Shown: positions 34,554 to 46,276 of the stretch, one piece after another | Layout: each line of letters starts with the position of its first letter | How positions within the stretch are numbered: position 1 is the first letter of the stretch | Assembly: GCF_001855565.1 (NCBI RefSeq) | Contig: NZ_MKCR01000004.1 | Location: forward strand, 62,001-126,000 | Source of the DNA: Chromobacterium amazonense | GTDB lineage: Bacteria > Pseudomonadota > Gammaproteobacteria > Burkholderiales > Chromobacteriaceae | DNA length: 64,000 nucleotides | Reading direction: 5' to 3' | Position numbers and translations under genes: made by a program | The notes under the pieces: generated by a model | The model's database searches: none | What the model was told of the DNA's origin: nothing | What the model saw: only the letters and a program-made list of their open reading frames with translations

Positions 34554-35741
34554 TCAGTCGGCCTGCTTGCGCAGGAAGGCCGGAATATCGTAGCTCTCGC
34601 TGACTTCCGGATTGGAAAAGTCCAAGGACTGCGCGGCGCGGCGACGGCCTGTGCGCATGATGGCCGGCGCGTCCAGGTCCTCGTAGTTCACCATTTCCAC
34701 TGCGCGGTCGTCGGTGCCGGTCTTGACGATCTTGATGTACTCCGGACGATCCTCGTTGCGGGCAGCCTTCTTCTGGCCCAGGCCGGTGGCGATCAGCGTC
34801 ACGCGGATGGTGTCTTCCGGCATGTCTTCCACTTCGGCAGTGCCGAACTTGATCTGCGCGTCTTCGTCCGCGTACTGGCGGATGATGCCCATGATCTCGC
34901 GGTACTCGCTCATCTTCAGGCAGCCCGGGGCGGTGGAGATGTTCACCAGCACGCCGCGCGCGCCTTCCAAGGTGATGTTGTCCAAGAGCGGGCTGGCCAC
35001 GGCCTGCTCGGCGGCCACGCGGGCGCGGTCGATGCCGGAGGCGTAGGCGGAACCCATCATCGCCAGGCCCATTTCGCTCATCACGGTGCGCACGTCGGCG
35101 AAGTCGACGTTGATCAGGCCCGGGCAGGTAATCACTTCGGCGATGCCGGCCACGGCGCCTTTCAATACATCGTCGGCGGCGCGGAAGGCTTCGCGCATGG
35201 TGACGTCGTCGCCCAGCACTTCCATCAGCTTCTCGTTGGGGATCACGATCAGCGAGTCCACATGCTTCTTCAGGTCCTCGATGCCGTTCTGCGCCACTTT
35301 CATGCGCTTGCCTTCATGGTCGAACGGACGCGTGACCACGCCCACGGTCAGGATGCCCATTTCCTTGGCCACTTCCGCCACTACCGGGGCGGCGCCGGTG
35401 CCGGTGCCGCCGCCCATGCCGGCGGTGACGAACACCATATTGGCGCCGCGCAGGGTTTCCGCGATGCGTTCGCGGTCTTCCAGCGCCGCGCTGCGGCCCA
35501 CTTCCGGATTGGCGCCGGCGCCCAGGCCGCGCGTCAGGTTGGTGCCCAGCTGCAGCTTCTGCGGCGCGCGATTGCGCTGCAGCGACTGCGCGTCGGTGTT
35601 GGCGCAAATGAATTCCACGCCGTGCACGTTGCCGGAGATCATGTTGTCGATGGCATTGCAACCGCCGCCGCCCACGCCGATTACCTTGATCACGGCCGAG
35701 TTGGCCGTCTCTTGCATCACTTCGAATACCATTCCGCTCAT
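34554..35741 (-). CDS. ftsZ: Cell division protein FtsZ
   Basis: 395 residues from the ATG at 35741 (GAGAGGGAA upstream; MVFEVM three codons later is an alternative). Tubulin-like GTPase that forms the division ring. IKVIGVGGGGCNAIDNMI near residue 20, the tubulin signature GGGTGTGAAPVVAE, and T7-loop residues INVDFADVRTVMSEMGLAMM. The linker is short and the conserved tail is ESYDIPAFLRKQAD, the binding site for FtsA/ZipA-type partners. It follows ftsA by 101 bp, a gap with a GCCGCC/GGCGGC hairpin (35811-35832). Confidence 0.97.
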   Translation of the reverse strand: MSGMVFEVMQETANSAVIKVIGVGGGGCNAIDNMISGNVHGVEFICANTDAQSLQRNRAPQKLQLGTNLTRGLGAGANPEVGRSAALEDRERIAETLRGANMVFVTAGMGGGTGTGAAPVVAEVAKEMGILTVGVVTRPFDHEGKRMKVAQNGIEDLKKHVDSLIVIPNEKLMEVLGDDVTMREAFRAADDVLKGAVAGIAEVITCPGLINVDFADVRTVMSEMGLAMMGSAYASGIDRARVAAEQAVASPLLDNITLEGARGVLVNISTAPGCLKMSEYREIMGIIRQYADEDAQIKFGTAEVEDMPEDTIRVTLIATGLGQKKAARNEDRPEYIKIVKTGTDDRAVEMVNYEDLDAPAIMRTGRRRAAQSLDFSNPEVSESYDIPAFLRKQAD

Positions 35742-35842
35742 TTCCCTCTCCTCACATAAAAGATGAGCCAATCAAACTGCTTTGTACTGCGCCCGAACAA
35801 CATTGGATGCGCCGCCAGCCCTCGCCGGCGGCCCGAATCCCA

Positions 35843-37084
35843 TCAGAAATTGCTGCCAAACCAAGCCTTCATCCGCGAGAACATCTGGCCGACGCCGGCC
35901 GACTCGGCCTTCACCGGGCCGGCATAGCCCTGGATCTGCTCCTTGCCGTACAGCAGCAAGCCTACGCCGGTGGAGAAGCGCGGCGTCTTCACCACTTCCG
36001 CCAGGCCGCCGACATACTTGGGCACGCCCACGCGCACCGGAAGGTGGAACACTTCCTCGGCCAGCTCCACCATGCCCGGCATCAGGCTTGCGCCGCCGGT
36101 CAGCACCATGCCGGATGACAACATCTCTTCAAAACCGCTGCGGCGCAGCTCCTGCTGCACCAGCTGGAACAGCTCTTCCACCCGCGGCTCGATCACCTCG
36201 GCCAGGGTGGCGCGCGACATCTGGCGCGGACCGCGCTCGCCCACGCCCGGCACTTCTATCATCTGGGCCGGATCGGCCATGCCCACCAGGGCCACGCCAT
36301 GCTGGATCTTGATGTCCTCGGCTTCCTTGGTCGGGGTGCGCAAGGCCATGGCGATGTCGTTGGTGATCTGGTCGCCGGCGATCGGAATCACCGCGGTGTG
36401 GCGGATCGCGCCACCCACGTACACGGCGATGTCAGTGGTGCCGCCGCCGATGTCGATCAGGCACACGCCCAGGTCCTTCTCATCCTCGGACAGCACGGCG
36501 ATGGCCGAGGCCATCGGCTGCAGCACCAGGTCGGACACTTCCAGGCCGCAGCGGCGCACGCACTTGGTCACGTTCTGGGCGGCGGACACCGCGCCGGTGA
36601 CGATGTGCACCTTGGCTTCCAGCCGCACGCCGCTCATGCCCAGCGGCTCGCGCACGCCTTCCTGGCCGTCGATGCTGTATTCCTGGGTCAGGATGTGCAA
36701 TACCTGGTGGTCCGGCGGAATGGTCACGGCGCGCGCGGTCTCGATCACGCGATCGATGTCCATCTTGGTGACTTCGCGGTCCTTGATCGCCACCATGCCG
36801 TGCGAGTTCACGCTCTTGATGTGGCTGCCGGCGATGCCGACGAACACCTCGTGAATCTTGCAGTCGGCCATCAGCTCGGCCTCCTCCAGCGCGCGCTGGA
36901 TCGCCTGCACGGTGGATTCGATGTTCACCACCATGCCGCGCTTCAAGCCGCGCGAAGGCGTATGGCCCATGCCGACGATGTTCAGCTGGCCGTCTTCCAG
37001 CACCTCGGCCACGATCGCCACGATCTTGGAGGTGCCGATGTCCAGGCCGACCAGCATGTTCTTGCTTTCCTTTGGTTTGCTCAC
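35843..37084 (-). CDS. ftsA: Cell division protein FtsA
   Basis: About 413 residues. Actin-like ATPase that tethers FtsZ to the membrane. I chose the GTG at 37084, which has GGAG 6 bp upstream; a TTG four codons earlier is an alternative. LVGLDIGTSKIVAIVAEV opens the ATPase core, CLIDIGGGTTDIAVYVGGAI is the phosphate 2 loop, and GMVLTGGASLMPGMVELAEE the adenosine motif. The C-terminal amphipathic helix (VGQMFSRMKAWFGSNF) for membrane binding is present. It follows ftsQ by 19 bp. Confidence 0.96.
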   Translation of the reverse strand: MSKPKESKNMLVGLDIGTSKIVAIVAEVLEDGQLNIVGMGHTPSRGLKRGMVVNIESTVQAIQRALEEAELMADCKIHEVFVGIAGSHIKSVNSHGMVAIKDREVTKMDIDRVIETARAVTIPPDHQVLHILTQEYSIDGQEGVREPLGMSGVRLEAKVHIVTGAVSAAQNVTKCVRRCGLEVSDLVLQPMASAIAVLSEDEKDLGVCLIDIGGGTTDIAVYVGGAIRHTAVIPIAGDQITNDIAMALRTPTKEAEDIKIQHGVALVGMADPAQMIEVPGVGERGPRQMSRATLAEVIEPRVEELFQLVQQELRRSGFEEMLSSGMVLTGGASLMPGMVELAEEVFHLPVRVGVPKYVGGLAEVVKTPRFSTGVGLLLYGKEQIQGYAGPVKAESAGVGQMFSRMKAWFGSNF

Positions 37085-37103
37085 CTGTCGCTCCAACGCC
37101 TAA

Positions 37104-37829
37104 TCACTTGTTTCCCTTGGCCGGCGGCGCCTTGTAGTCGGGCATCCGCACGGCGAATCCATTTGGATAGCGCAGGTCGACGTATTCGATGTGATACGGC
37201 AACCGCGCCAACTCGCTCTTCCAGTAGGTGGCGAAGCGCTCCGCCCTCGCCACCGCGTCATTCCGTCCCAGCTCCAGCTGCAGCTGGTTGTCCAGCCCCA
37301 CTTTCCATGCCCGCCGCGACGACAGCCACAGCTCGCGCGGGACCAGGCCTGACGGCTGCAATGCCTGGCGCAGTTGCGTCAGCATCGCCGTCATGTCCTT
37401 CTCCGTCCCGGCCGGGCCGTAAAACACTGGCAGTTTGGCGTCGCTGGCGGCGTCGAAACGCTCGCCGCGCGTATTGACCAGACCGTTTTCTCCCCAGCGC
37501 GCCAGCGCCACATGCTCCTCCACGGTGATATCCAGCGCGTCCGGCCAGCGCCGTCTCACCTGCGCGTCGCGCACCCACGGCAGCTTGCCGAAGGCGGCGC
37601 GCGTCTTGTCGATATCCAAGGTGAAGAAGGTGCCGGCCAGCTCATGCTCCGCGATGAACCTCAACTGCTCTGCCGTCACCCGATTCATGTCGCCCTGAAT
37701 CCGTATCTTCTTCACCGGGAACACCGGCTCGTGCGTCAGCCAGAATCCCCCCGCGTACAGCAACATCAGCGCTGCCGCGCCCAGCATCCAATTAGCCAGG
37801 CCCCGGAGCAGCCGATGGTTATCCCACAT
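37104..37829 (-). CDS. ftsQ: Cell division protein FtsQ
   Basis: 241 residues. A short cytoplasmic tail and one membrane helix ([18 protein letters not shown]) are followed by a POTRA domain ([20 protein letters not shown]) and the beta domain with [29 protein letters not shown]. It bridges early and late division proteins in the periplasm. The first 11 bases overlap the end of ddlB, in the usual dcw order. Confidence 0.94.
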   Translation of the reverse strand: MWDNHRLLRGLANWMLGAAALMLLYAGGFWLTHEPVFPVKKIRIQGDMNRVTAEQLRFIAEHELAGTFFTLDIDKTRAAFGKLPWVRDAQVRRRWPDALDITVEEHVALARWGENGLVNTRGERFDAASDAKLPVFYGPAGTEKDMTAMLTQLRQALQPSGLVPRELWLSSRRAWKVGLDNQLQLELGRNDAVARAERFATYWKSELARLPYHIEYVDLRYPNGFAVRMPDYKAPPAKGNK

Positions 37830-38727
37830 GCACCGTATCCAATACCTTCAGACACAGGTCCTCGTATGCGATCCCTTCGGCCTTGGCCGCCATCGGCACC
37901 AGGCTATGGCTGGTCATCCCCGGGTTGGTGTTGGCTTCCAGCAAATAGATGCCGCCGGCCTCGTCCATCAGGAAATCCACCCGGCCCCAGCCCTGGCAAC
38001 CCAGCACCTTGAACGCCGTCAGACACAGTTCGCGCGCACGGCGTTCCGCCTCGCCGGCCAGGCCAGGACAGCGGTACACCGTGTCGTCGCGGAAATACTT
38101 GGCGTCATAGTCGTAGTACTCGGTCGCCGGTTCGATCTTCACCGTCGGGTAGGCGGCCTCGCCTATCACCGCGCAGGTGTATTCGCCGCCGCCGATGAAC
38201 TGCTCTGCGATCACCACGCGGTCGTACTTGCGCGCTTCCTCATACGCCGCCTTCAGGCCGCCCGCTTGCTTGACCTTGGTCACGCCGATGCTGGAACCCT
38301 CGGTCGACGGCTTGACGAAGATGGGCAAGCCCAGCTTCCGCTCGATCGCGTCGAAATCGCTGTCGTCGGACAGCAGCTCGAAGGCCGGAATCGGCAAACC
38401 GGCGCCCTTCCACAACAGCTTGGTGCGCCACTTGTCCATGCTGATGGCCGAAGCCATCACGCCGCAGCCGGTATACGGCACGCCCAAGGCTTCCAAGGCG
38501 CCCTGCAGGGTGCCGTCTTCGCCGAACGGGCCGTGCAGCACGTTGAACACGCGGTCGAATCCTTCTTCCTTCAGCGCCGCAAGCGGTTTTTCCGACGGGT
38601 CGAACTTGTGCGCGTCCACGCCTTTGCTCAGCAAGGCAGTCAATACGCCGTTGCCGCTCATCAGCGACACCTCGCGCTCCGCCGAGCTTCCGCCCATCAA
38701 CACCGCTACCTTGCCGTACTGCTTCAT
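37819..38727 (-). CDS. ddlB: D-alanine-D-alanine ligase
   Basis: 302-residue ATP-grasp enzyme making the D-Ala-D-Ala dipeptide for Mur[21 protein letters not shown] at the N-terminus, [20 protein letters not shown] in the substrate site, [16 protein letters not shown] for ATP binding, and [19 protein letters not shown] for magnesium. Placement between murC and ftsQ supports the DdlB assignment. Confidence 0.96.
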   Translation of the reverse strand: MKQYGKVAVLMGGSSAEREVSLMSGNGVLTALLSKGVDAHKFDPSEKPLAALKEEGFDRVFNVLHGPFGEDGTLQGALEALGVPYTGCGVMASAISMDKWRTKLLWKGAGLPIPAFELLSDDSDFDAIERKLGLPIFVKPSTEGSSIGVTKVKQAGGLKAAYEEARKYDRVVIAEQFIGGGEYTCAVIGEAAYPTVKIEPATEYYDYDAKYFRDDTVYRCPGLAGEAERRARELCLTAFKVLGCQGWGRVDFLMDEAGGIYLLEANTNPGMTSHSLVPMAAKAEGIAYEDLCLKVLDTVHVG

Positions 38728-38773
38728 CTGTCTATCCTCAACACGCCCGCGCCGCGCGCGGGCAAAAATCCAT

Positions 38774-40168
38774 TCAAACGGCCTGCGCCACCACTTTGGC
38801 CGGCACCGCGCCGATCGAGCCGGCGCCCATCGTCACCACCACGTCGCCGTCCTGCGCCGCATCCAGAATGGCCTGCGGCATGTCGGCGATGGCTTCGACG
38901 AACAGCGGCTCCACTTTGCCGCCCACGCGCACCGCGCGGGACAGGGCGCGGCCGTCGGCCGCCACGATGGGCGTTTCGCCGGCGGCGTACACCTCGGACA
39001 GCAGCAGCGCGTCGACGCCGGACAGCACTTTCACGAAGTCTTCGAACAAATCGCGGGTGCGGGTGTAACGATGCGGCTGAAAGGCCAGCAGCAGCCGGCG
39101 GTCCGGGAAGGCGCCGCGCACCGCCGCCAGCGTGGCGGCCATCTCCACCGGGTGGTGGCCGTAGTCGTCGATCAGCGTGAAGCTGCCGCCATCCTTGGCT
39201 TTCACCTCGCCATAGCGCTGGAAACGGCGGCCCACGCCGGCGAACTCGGCCAGCCCCTGTTGAATGGCCTCGATGCTGGCGCCGCACTCCAGGCCGATGG
39301 CGATCGCCGACAACGCGTTCAACACGTTGTGGCGGCCCGGGAAATTCAATACCACAGGGAAGCGGGTGATGGCGCCGTTCTTCACCACCACGTCGAAATG
39401 CATCTGGCCGGCGGCCGCGCGCACGTTCTCGGCATAGATGTCGGCCGAATCGTCCAGCCCGTAGGTGGTCACCGGCTTGGTGATGCGGTCCTTGATTTCG
39501 CGCACATTGGGATCATCGACGCACAACACGGCGCGGCCGTAGAACGGCATGCGCTGCAGGAAATCGACGAAGGCCTGCTTCAGCTTGTCGAAGCTGTGGT
39601 CGTAAGTGTCCATGTGGTCGGCGTCGATATTGGTCACCACCGCCATCACCGGGGTCAGGTGCAGGAAGGACGCGTCCGATTCGTCGGCTTCCGCCACCAG
39701 GAACTCGCCGGAACCGAGCTTGGCATTGGTGCCGGCTGCGGTCAGCTTGCCGCCGATGACGAAGGTCGGGTCCAGGCCCGCGGCGCCCAGCACCGACGCC
39801 GTCAGGCTGGTGGTGGTGGTCTTGCCGTGGGTGCCGGCGATGGCGATGCCCTGCTTGAAGCGCATCAGCTCGGCCAGCATCATCGCGCGCGGGATCACCG
39901 GGATGCGCTTGTCGCGCGCCGCCAGCACCTCCGGGTTGTCCGCCTTCACCGCGGTGGAGGTCACCACCACGTCGGCGCCTTGGATATAAGTGGCGTCGTG
40001 GCCGAAGAATACGCGCACGCCCTCCGCCGCCAGCCGCTTAGTGGCGGCGCCGTCGGCCATGTCCGAGCCGGACACGGTATAGCCGAGGCCGTGCAGCACC
40101 TCGGCGATGCCGCACATGCCGACGCCGCCTATGCCCACGAAATGTATATGTTTGACCCTGTGTTTCAT
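38774..40168 (-). CDS. murC: UDP-N-acetylmuramate-L-alanine ligase
   Basis: 464 residues. It adds L-alanine to UDP-MurNAc. [20 protein letters not shown] at the N-terminus, ATP loop [20 protein letters not shown] near residue 105, and the Mur ligase C-terminal domain with [16 protein letters not shown]. It lies 12 bp after murG and 46 bp before ddlB. Confidence 0.97.
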   Translation of the reverse strand: MKHRVKHIHFVGIGGVGMCGIAEVLHGLGYTVSGSDMADGAATKRLAAEGVRVFFGHDATYIQGADVVVTSTAVKADNPEVLAARDKRIPVIPRAMMLAELMRFKQGIAIAGTHGKTTTTSLTASVLGAAGLDPTFVIGGKLTAAGTNAKLGSGEFLVAEADESDASFLHLTPVMAVVTNIDADHMDTYDHSFDKLKQAFVDFLQRMPFYGRAVLCVDDPNVREIKDRITKPVTTYGLDDSADIYAENVRAAAGQMHFDVVVKNGAITRFPVVLNFPGRHNVLNALSAIAIGLECGASIEAIQQGLAEFAGVGRRFQRYGEVKAKDGGSFTLIDDYGHHPVEMAATLAAVRGAFPDRRLLLAFQPHRYTRTRDLFEDFVKVLSGVDALLLSEVYAAGETPIVAADGRALSRAVRVGGKVEPLFVEAIADMPQAILDAAQDGDVVVTMGAGSIGAVPAKVVAQAV

Positions 40169-40180
40169 GTCTGTATGTCT

Positions 40181-41290
40181 CTACTGGGACGCTTCTGCGG
40201 CGTCCGGTCTATCCCCGGCCAACTGCTGGCACAGCGCGGCCACCCGGCCGGCCGCGCCGGAACGGGCCAGCGCGCGCGCGCGCTCGGCCTTGTCCAGCAA
40301 TTGGTCTCTGTCCAGCTGCGCCAACAGGCTGGCAAGCTTGTCGGCATTCAATTCTGTTTGCGGCAAATGCCAGGCCGCGCCCGCTTGGGCCATCCACTCG
40401 GCGTTGTCGCGCTGATGGCTGGTGGTGGACACCACCAGCGGCACCAGCACGCTGGGCACGCCGGCGGCGCACAGCTCGCTGACCGTGATGGCGCCGGCGC
40501 GGCAGATCACCAGATCGCACTCGGCCAGGCGCCCCGGCATGTCGTCGACGAAAGGCAGCAGCTCTACCTGATCCCGTAGGCCTGCGTCCTGATAGGCGGC
40601 TTCGACGGCGGCGAAATTGGCCTCGCCGGTTTGATGCGTCAGCTGCGGCCGCCGCTCCGCCGGCAGCATGGCCATCGCCTGCGGCAAGGTTTCATTCAAA
40701 ATCCGGGCGCCCAGGCTGCCGCCCACCACCAGCACCTTCAAAGGGCCGCCGCGGCCGGCGAAGCGCTCGGCCGGCGAAGCGATGGCCTCGATCTCGCGCC
40801 GCACCGGATTGCCGGTGACCAGCGCCTTGGCGTCGCGCGCCGCGCTGCCGTCGAAGCCGCACACCAGCTTCTTGGCAAACGGCAGCAGGGCCCGATTGCT
40901 GAGCAGCAGGCTGGCGTCGGCATTGACCAGCACCAGCGGCTTCCACAGCAGACCGGTCATCACGCCGCCGGGCAGGCAGACATAACCGCCCATGCCCAGC
41001 ACCACGTCCGGGCGGTGCCGGAAGATCAGCGCGCCGCTTTTGAAAAACGCGCCCACCAGCTGCAAGGCGCCTTTCAGCGAGCCCAATAAACCTTTGCCGC
41101 GAACGCCATGGAAATTCAGCCGCTCCAGCGGGATGCCGGTGGGCGGCACCAGCTTGTTTTCCATGCCGCGGCGCGTGCCCAGCCATACCACTTTCCAGCC
41201 GCGCTGTTGCAGTTCCTTGGCCACGGCGATGCCGGGGACGATGTGTCCACCCGTGCCTGCCGCCATCACCATGACCGTTCGATTCGCCAT
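40181..41290 (-). CDS. murG: UDP-GlcNAc transferase to lipid I, MurG
   Basis: 369 residues from the ATG at 41290 (a TTG three codons earlier is possible). Peripheral glycosyltransferase that makes lipid II at the inner face of the membrane. VMVMAAGTGGHIVPGIAVAK is the N-terminal glycine loop, VVGGSLGARILNETLPQAM the second, and ICRAGAITVSELCAAGVPSV LVPL the UDP-GlcNAc site. It begins 5 bp after ftsW. Confidence 0.96.
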   Translation of the reverse strand: MANRTVMVMAAGTGGHIVPGIAVAKELQQRGWKVVWLGTRRGMENKLVPPTGIPLERLNFHGVRGKGLLGSLKGALQLVGAFFKSGALIFRHRPDVVLGMGGYVCLPGGVMTGLLWKPLVLVNADASLLLSNRALLPFAKKLVCGFDGSAARDAKALVTGNPVRREIEAIASPAERFAGRGGPLKVLVVGGSLGARILNETLPQAMAMLPAERRPQLTHQTGEANFAAVEAAYQDAGLRDQVELLPFVDDMPGRLAECDLVICRAGAITVSELCAAGVPSVLVPLVVSTTSHQRDNAEWMAQAGAAWHLPQTELNADKLASLLAQLDRDQLLDKAERARALARSGAAGRVAALCQQLAGDRPDAAEASQ

Positions 41291-41295
41291 CTTCG

Positions 41296-42453
41296 TCAAA
41301 CCTTGTACCCGCGCATGATGCGCCGGTTCTCATAGTCAACCCGCAACAGCACCGCCATCGCGATCAAATTCATCAACATCGCCGAACCGCCGAATGACAT
41401 CAGCGGCAGCGTCAAACCCTTGGTCGGCAGCAAACCCATGTTCACGCCGATATTGAAAAACACCTGGATGCCCAGCCAGATGCCCATGCCCTGCGCCACC
41501 AGCGCCTGGTAGTAGCGCTCCAGCTTTTTCGACTCCACGCCGATGTGAAAAGCGCGGCGCACGATCCAGGCATACAGGCCGATCAGGACGCAGATGCCGG
41601 CGAAGCCGAACTCCTCGGCGATCACCGCCAGGATGAAGTCGGTATGCGCCTCCGGCAGGTAGAACAGCTTCTCGATGCTGCCGCCCAGGCCAACGCCGAA
41701 CCATTCGCCGCGGCCGATGGCGATCAGCGAGTGAGACAGCTGATAACCCTTGCCATACGGGTCATCCCACGGGTCCATGAAGCCCAGCACCCGCTTCAAG
41801 CGGTACGGCGACGACACGATCAGCAGCACGATGGCCACGATGGCCATGGCCGCCAGCCCGCTGAAGATGCGCATATTGATGCCGCCAAGGAATAACAGGC
41901 CCATGGCGATGGACATCACCACCATCAAGGCGCCGAAGTCCGGCTCGCGCAGCAGCAGGAAGGCCACCACCACCATGGCGGCGAACATCGGCGCGAAACC
42001 CTCCTTCAGGCTGTGCATCAGGTGCGTCTTGCGCACCGTGTAATCGGCCGCGTACAACACGGTGGCGAACTTCATCACCTCCGACGGCTGCAGGTTCAGC
42101 ACAAACAGATTGATCCAGCGCCGCGACCCATTGACCACCTTGCCGATGCCGGGGATCAGCACCAGCACCAGCATCACCAGGCCGATCAGGAAAATCTTTC
42201 CCGAATACTTCTGCCAAAACGCGGTCGGCACCTGGAACGCGGCGTAGGCAACAGACAGCCCGATCACCATGAACACGATGTGGCGGATCAGGTAGAAGTG
42301 CCGGTTCTGCGTCGCCGCATCGGCCTCCGCGTAGGCGATGGACGCCGAATACACCATCACCAGGCTGATCGACAACAACAGCGCCAGCGCCCAGGCCAAA
42401 GCCTCGTCCAGCGGGGTGATCGCCGTGTAGCGGCGCGCCGGGTTGCGGATCAT
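41296..42453 (-). CDS. ftsW: Septal peptidoglycan glycosyltransferase FtsW
   Basis: 385 residues from the ATG at 42453, whose first bases overlap the murD stop (ATGA). SEDS-family polymerase with about ten membrane helices, working with Fts[34 protein letters not shown] and [20 protein letters not shown] carry the conserved residues including the catalytic Asp region; the C-terminus has [20 protein letters not shown]. The upstream in-frame extension is murD antisense-type noise and was left out. Confidence 0.96.
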   Translation of the reverse strand: MIRNPARRYTAITPLDEALAWALALLLSISLVMVYSASIAYAEADAATQNRHFYLIRHIVFMVIGLSVAYAAFQVPTAFWQKYSGKIFLIGLVMLVLVLIPGIGKVVNGSRRWINLFVLNLQPSEVMKFATVLYAADYTVRKTHLMHSLKEGFAPMFAAMVVVAFLLLREPDFGALMVVMSIAMGLLFLGGINMRIFSGLAAMAIVAIVLLIVSSPYRLKRVLGFMDPWDDPYGKGYQLSHSLIAIGRGEWFGVGLGGSIEKLFYLPEAHTDFILAVIAEEFGFAGICVLIGLYAWIVRRAFHIGVESKKLERYYQALVAQGMGIWLGIQVFFNIGVNMGLLPTKGLTLPLMSFGGSAMLMNLIAMAVLLRVDYENRRIMRGYKV

Positions 42454-43820
42454 GGCCGTTCCGCCTTCAGCGCCGCCACGGTGTCGATGAACACCTGGGC
42501 GCGGTGCGCGTAGTTCTTGAACATGTCCAGGCTGGCGCAAGCCGGCGACAGCAGCACCGCATCGCCCGGCTGCGCCAGGTCCGCCGCGCGGCGCGTCGCC
42601 GCCTCCAGCGTATCGAAGCGCTCCAGCGCGATGCCGCTGCCGGCCAGCGCGGCCTCGATCTTGCCGGCGTCGCGGCCGATCAGCAGCACGGCGCGCGCGA
42701 TGCGCTGGCAGGCCGGCTTCAGCGGCGCGAAGTCCTGGCCCTTGCCGTCGCCGCCGGCGATCAGCACCACCGGCCGCGTCATGCCGGACAGCGCCGCCTC
42801 GGTGGCGCCGACATTCGTCCCCTTGGAATCATCGATAAACGCGACGCCGCCGAATTCGTCTACCAGCTCGACGCGATGGGCCAGCCCGCGGAAGGTTTTC
42901 AGCCCGTCCAGCAGTTTGTCTAGCGGCAGGCCTATGCCCTGGCACAGCGCCAGCGCGGCCAGCGCGTTGGCGGCATTGTGCAGGCCTTGCAGCTGCATGT
43001 CGGCGCAGTCGAATACTTTTTCGCCGGCAACGCTGAGCCAATGGCGGCCGCCTTCATGCAGCAGGGCGTAATCGGCGTCGCCCGCGCGCGAAAACCACTT
43101 CACCGGGCGGCCCGGGCGCGCCATGGCGCGCACCAGCGCGTCGTCGCGGTTCAGCACCTGCAAACCCTGGCCGTGGAACACCTGGGTCTTGGCATGGGCG
43201 TAGTCCAGCAAATCGTGGTAGCGGTCGAGGTGGTCCTCGGAAATGTTCAGCACGGTGGCGGCGTCGGCTTGCAGGCTCCGGGTCGATTCAAGCTGGAAGC
43301 TGGACAGTTCCAGCACCCACACATCCGGACGTTTGCCGCTCCGCTCCCGCTCCAGTTGCGCCTCCAGCACCGCCAGGCCGATATTGCCGGCGACGACGGT
43401 GTCGAGACCTGCCGTCTGGCACAGATGGCCCACCAGGCTGGTGACCGTGGTCTTGCCGTTGGAGCCGGTGATGGCGATCACCCTGCTGCCGTCGCCCTGG
43501 ATCGCGCGCGCCAGGATCTCGATATCGCCCACCACCTCGCCGCCGTCGAGGCGGAAGGCGGCGATGGCCGGATTGGCCAGCGGCACGCCGGGGCTGACCA
43601 CCAGCAGGTCGGCGCCAGCGAAAGTGCGCTCGTCGAATACGCCGCTGATCACCTCGGTGCCGGGCAGATGGCGCTCCAGCTCGGCCAGCCGCTCGGCGGA
43701 CGGCTTAGCGTCCGCCACGCGCACGCGCGCGCCGTGGGCAGCCAGGTAGCGCGCGGCCGCCAGGCCCGAGCCTCCCAGTCCCACTACCGTCGCTTGTCGA
43801 TTGGCGTAATCCATTCCCAT
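42450..43820 (-). CDS. murD: UDP-N-acetylmuramoylalanine-D-glutamate ligase
   Basis: 456 residues. Adds D-glutamate. [20 protein letters not shown] begins the UDP-binding domain, [18 protein letters not shown] is the ATP loop, and [19 protein letters not shown] the C-terminal domain signature. It lies 4 bp after mraY and overlaps ftsW by 4 bp. An ATG two codons in is an alternative start. Confidence 0.96.
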   Translation of the reverse strand: MGMDYANRQATVVGLGGSGLAAARYLAAHGARVRVADAKPSAERLAELERHLPGTEVISGVFDERTFAGADLLVVSPGVPLANPAIAAFRLDGGEVVGDIEILARAIQGDGSRVIAITGSNGKTTVTSLVGHLCQTAGLDTVVAGNIGLAVLEAQLERERSGKRPDVWVLELSSFQLESTRSLQADAATVLNISEDHLDRYHDLLDYAHAKTQVFHGQGLQVLNRDDALVRAMARPGRPVKWFSRAGDADYALLHEGGRHWLSVAGEKVFDCADMQLQGLHNAANALAALALCQGIGLPLDKLLDGLKTFRGLAHRVELVDEFGGVAFIDDSKGTNVGATEAALSGMTRPVVLIAGGDGKGQDFAPLKPACQRIARAVLLIGRDAGKIEAALAGSGIALERFDTLEAATRRAADLAQPGDAVLLSPACASLDMFKNYAHRAQVFIDTVAALKAERP

Positions 43821-43824
43821 ATCC

Positions 43825-44910
43825 TCAGCGCAGCTTCAGCGTCGACAGGCCGATCAGCACCAGCATCATGGTGATGATCCAGAAGCGCACCACCACCTGC
43901 GTTTCCTTCCAGCCCTTCAATTCGTAGTGGTGGTGCAGCGGCGCCATGCGGAACACGCGCTTGCCGGTCAGCTTGAACGAGCCGACCTGTATCATCACCG
44001 ACAGCGCCTCCATCACGAACAGGCCGCCCATGATGAACAGCACCACTTCCTGCCGCACGATCACGGCCACGGTGCCCAAGGCGGCGCCCAGCGCCAGCGC
44101 GCCGACATCACCCATGAACACCTGGGCCGGGTAGGCGTTGAACCACAAGAAGCCGAGACAGGCGCCGCACATCGCCGCGCAGAACACCACGACCTCATGC
44201 GCGCCGGGAATGAAGGGCACGCCCAGATACTTGGAGAACACCGCGTGGCCGGCGACATAGGCGAAAATCGACAAGCCGGCCGCCACCAGCACGGTAGGCA
44301 GCGCCGCCAGGCCGTCCAGGCCGTCGGTCAGGTTCACCGCGTTGGAGGTGCCGACAATCACCAGATAGGTCAGCACGCAGAAACCCACCGCGCCCAGCGG
44401 ATAGGAGATGGTCTTGACGAAGGGCACGATGAACTCGGTGGACGCCGGCAGCTTGGCGGTGGCGATCAGGAACACGCCGGCGCCGATGGCGATGGCGGAC
44501 TGCCACGCCATCTTGAACTTGGCGGACACGCCTTTCGGGTCCTTGTACACCACCTTGCGCCAATCGTCGTAAAAGCCCAGCGCGCCGGTGCCCAGCATCA
44601 CCGCCAGCAGCAGCCACACGTATTTGTTGGACAGGTCCGACCACAGCAGCGTGGTCAGGGTGATGGACAGCAGGATCAGCGACCCGCCCATGGTCGGCGT
44701 GCCGGCCTTGACCAGGTGCGACTGCGGGCCGTCGTTGCGCACCGCCTGGCCGACTTTCAGCTCGGTCAGTTTGCGGATCACCCACGGCCCCATCAGCAGG
44801 GAAATCGTCAACGAAGTCAGCGCCGCCATCACCGCGCGCAGCGTGATGTAGTTGAAGACATTGAAGGCCCGGATATGCGAGCCCAACAGATCAGCCAGCC
44901 AAAGCAGCAC
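43825..44910 (-). CDS. mraY: Phospho-N-acetylmuramoyl-pentapeptide transferase MraY
   Basis: 361 residues, GTG start with AAGGAG inside the end of murF. Ten-helix membrane enzyme that makes lipid I from UDP-MurNAc-pentapeptide and undecaprenyl phosphate. Signatures include [60 protein letters not shown] and [20 protein letters not shown] (the conserved HHH motif). Confidence 0.97.
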   Translation of the reverse strand: MLLWLADLLGSHIRAFNVFNYITLRAVMAALTSLTISLLMGPWVIRKLTELKVGQAVRNDGPQSHLVKAGTPTMGGSLILLSITLTTLLWSDLSNKYVWLLLAVMLGTGALGFYDDWRKVVYKDPKGVSAKFKMAWQSAIAIGAGVFLIATAKLPASTEFIVPFVKTISYPLGAVGFCVLTYLVIVGTSNAVNLTDGLDGLAALPTVLVAAGLSIFAYVAGHAVFSKYLGVPFIPGAHEVVVFCAAMCGACLGFLWFNAYPAQVFMGDVGALALGAALGTVAVIVRQEVVLFIMGGLFVMEALSVMIQVGSFKLTGKRVFRMAPLHHHYELKGWKETQVVVRFWIITMMLVLIGLSTLKLR

Positions 44911-44911
44911 C

Positions 44912-46276
44912 TTATACTCCTTCTTTCTTTGCTTGCATCAGGTGTTCCACCACCCGTTCCATGCGCATGAAGCGCGAACCTTTGACCAGAACGGCGGTAC
45001 CCGACGCCAGCTGGCTATCCAGGCACTCCAACAACTCGTCAATCGAATCAAATCCTCGCCCCGCGCCGCCAAACGCGGCCACGGCGCGGCGAGACATCTC
45101 GCCCAGCGCGAACAGTTGCTCGATGCCGCGCGCGCGGGCGTGGGCGCCGACCTCGGCGTGCAGCTCGGGAGCGGCCTCGCCCAGTTCGCCGATATCGCCC
45201 ATCACGAAGCAGCGCGGACCAGGCAAGCCGGCCAGCACGTCGATGCCGGCCTTCATCGAGTCCGGATTGGCGTTGTAGCTGTCGTCGATCACGGTCAGGC
45301 CGCGCGGGCTGCGCTTGATCTGCAGCCGGCCCTTGGCGCCGCCGAACGCGGCCAGGCCGCGGGCGATGGCTGCCAGCGGCACCTCCAGCGCCAAGGCCAC
45401 GGCCGCCGCGGCCAGGGCGTTGCGCACGTTGTGCTCGCCCGGCGCCGGCAGCGCGATCTGGGTCTCGCCCGCGGGCGAAACCAATGTGAATCGGCTCTCC
45501 AGCGCGGAGCACTGCGCATCGCGCGCCGTCACGTCGGCCCCGGCCGTCAGGCCGAAACTCAGCTGACGATGGCCATCGGCTGCGCGGCGGAACAGCGCCA
45601 GATTGGCGTCGTCGGCGTTGACCACGGCCACGCCGTCGTCGGCCAGCCCTTCAAAAATTTCCGCCTTGGCGCGGGCCACTTCTTCGGTGGAGCCGAAATG
45701 GCCGAAGTGCGCGCGCATGGCGTTGTTGACCAGCGCCACCCGCGGCCGGGTCAACCCGGTCAGGTAGCGCAGCTCGCCGTGATGGTTCATGCCCATCTCG
45801 ATCACCGCGTAGCGATGCTGCGGCTTCAGCTGCAGCAAGGTCAGCGGCAGGCCGATGTCGTTATTGAAATTGCCGGCGGTGGCCAGCACGGCGTCGTCGC
45901 CGGCATGGGCGCGCAGAATGCCGGCCAGCATTTCCTTGACCGTGGTCTTGCCGTTGGAGCCGGTGACACCGATGCGCACGGCCGGCTGCGTCTCGCGCCA
46001 GCCGGCTGCCAGGCGGCCCAGCGCCAGGCGGGTGTCGTCTCCGGCCAGGATCAGGCTGGCGCCCGGCAGCTCGAAGCCGTCGCGCACCAGCGCGGCGGCG
46101 CCCTTGGCCGTCACCTCGGCGACGAAATCATGCGCGTCGAAGCGCTCGCCCTTCAGCGCGACGAACAGATCGCCCGGCTGCGCCTGGCGGCTGTCGGTGA
46201 TCACGCGGCGCACTTCGCCATCGGCGCCGACAAGGCGGCCTTGGGCGAAACGGGCGGCTTGGCTCAGCGTCATCAT
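44912..46276 (-). CDS. murF: UDP-MurNAc-tripeptide-D-alanyl-D-alanine ligase
   Basis: 454 residues. Adds the D-Ala-D-Ala dipeptide. Starts [37 protein letters not shown] is the N-terminal family pattern, [19 protein letters not shown] the ATP loop, and [20 protein letters not shown] the C-terminal signature. Start/stop overlap with murE (ATGA) and one base before mraY: translation is tightly coupled. Confidence 0.97.
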   Translation of the reverse strand: MMTLSQAARFAQGRLVGADGEVRRVITDSRQAQPGDLFVALKGERFDAHDFVAEVTAKGAAALVRDGFELPGASLILAGDDTRLALGRLAAGWRETQPAVRIGVTGSNGKTTVKEMLAGILRAHAGDDAVLATAGNFNNDIGLPLTLLQLKPQHRYAVIEMGMNHHGELRYLTGLTRPRVALVNNAMRAHFGHFGSTEEVARAKAEIFEGLADDGVAVVNADDANLALFRRAADGHRQLSFGLTAGADVTARDAQCSALESRFTLVSPAGETQIALPAPGEHNVRNALAAAAVALALEVPLAAIARGLAAFGGAKGRLQIKRSPRGLTVIDDSYNANPDSMKAGIDVLAGLPGPRCFVMGDIGELGEAAPELHAEVGAHARARGIEQLFALGEMSRRAVAAFGGAGRGFDSIDELLECLDSQLASGTAVLVKGSRFMRMERVVEHLMQAKKEGV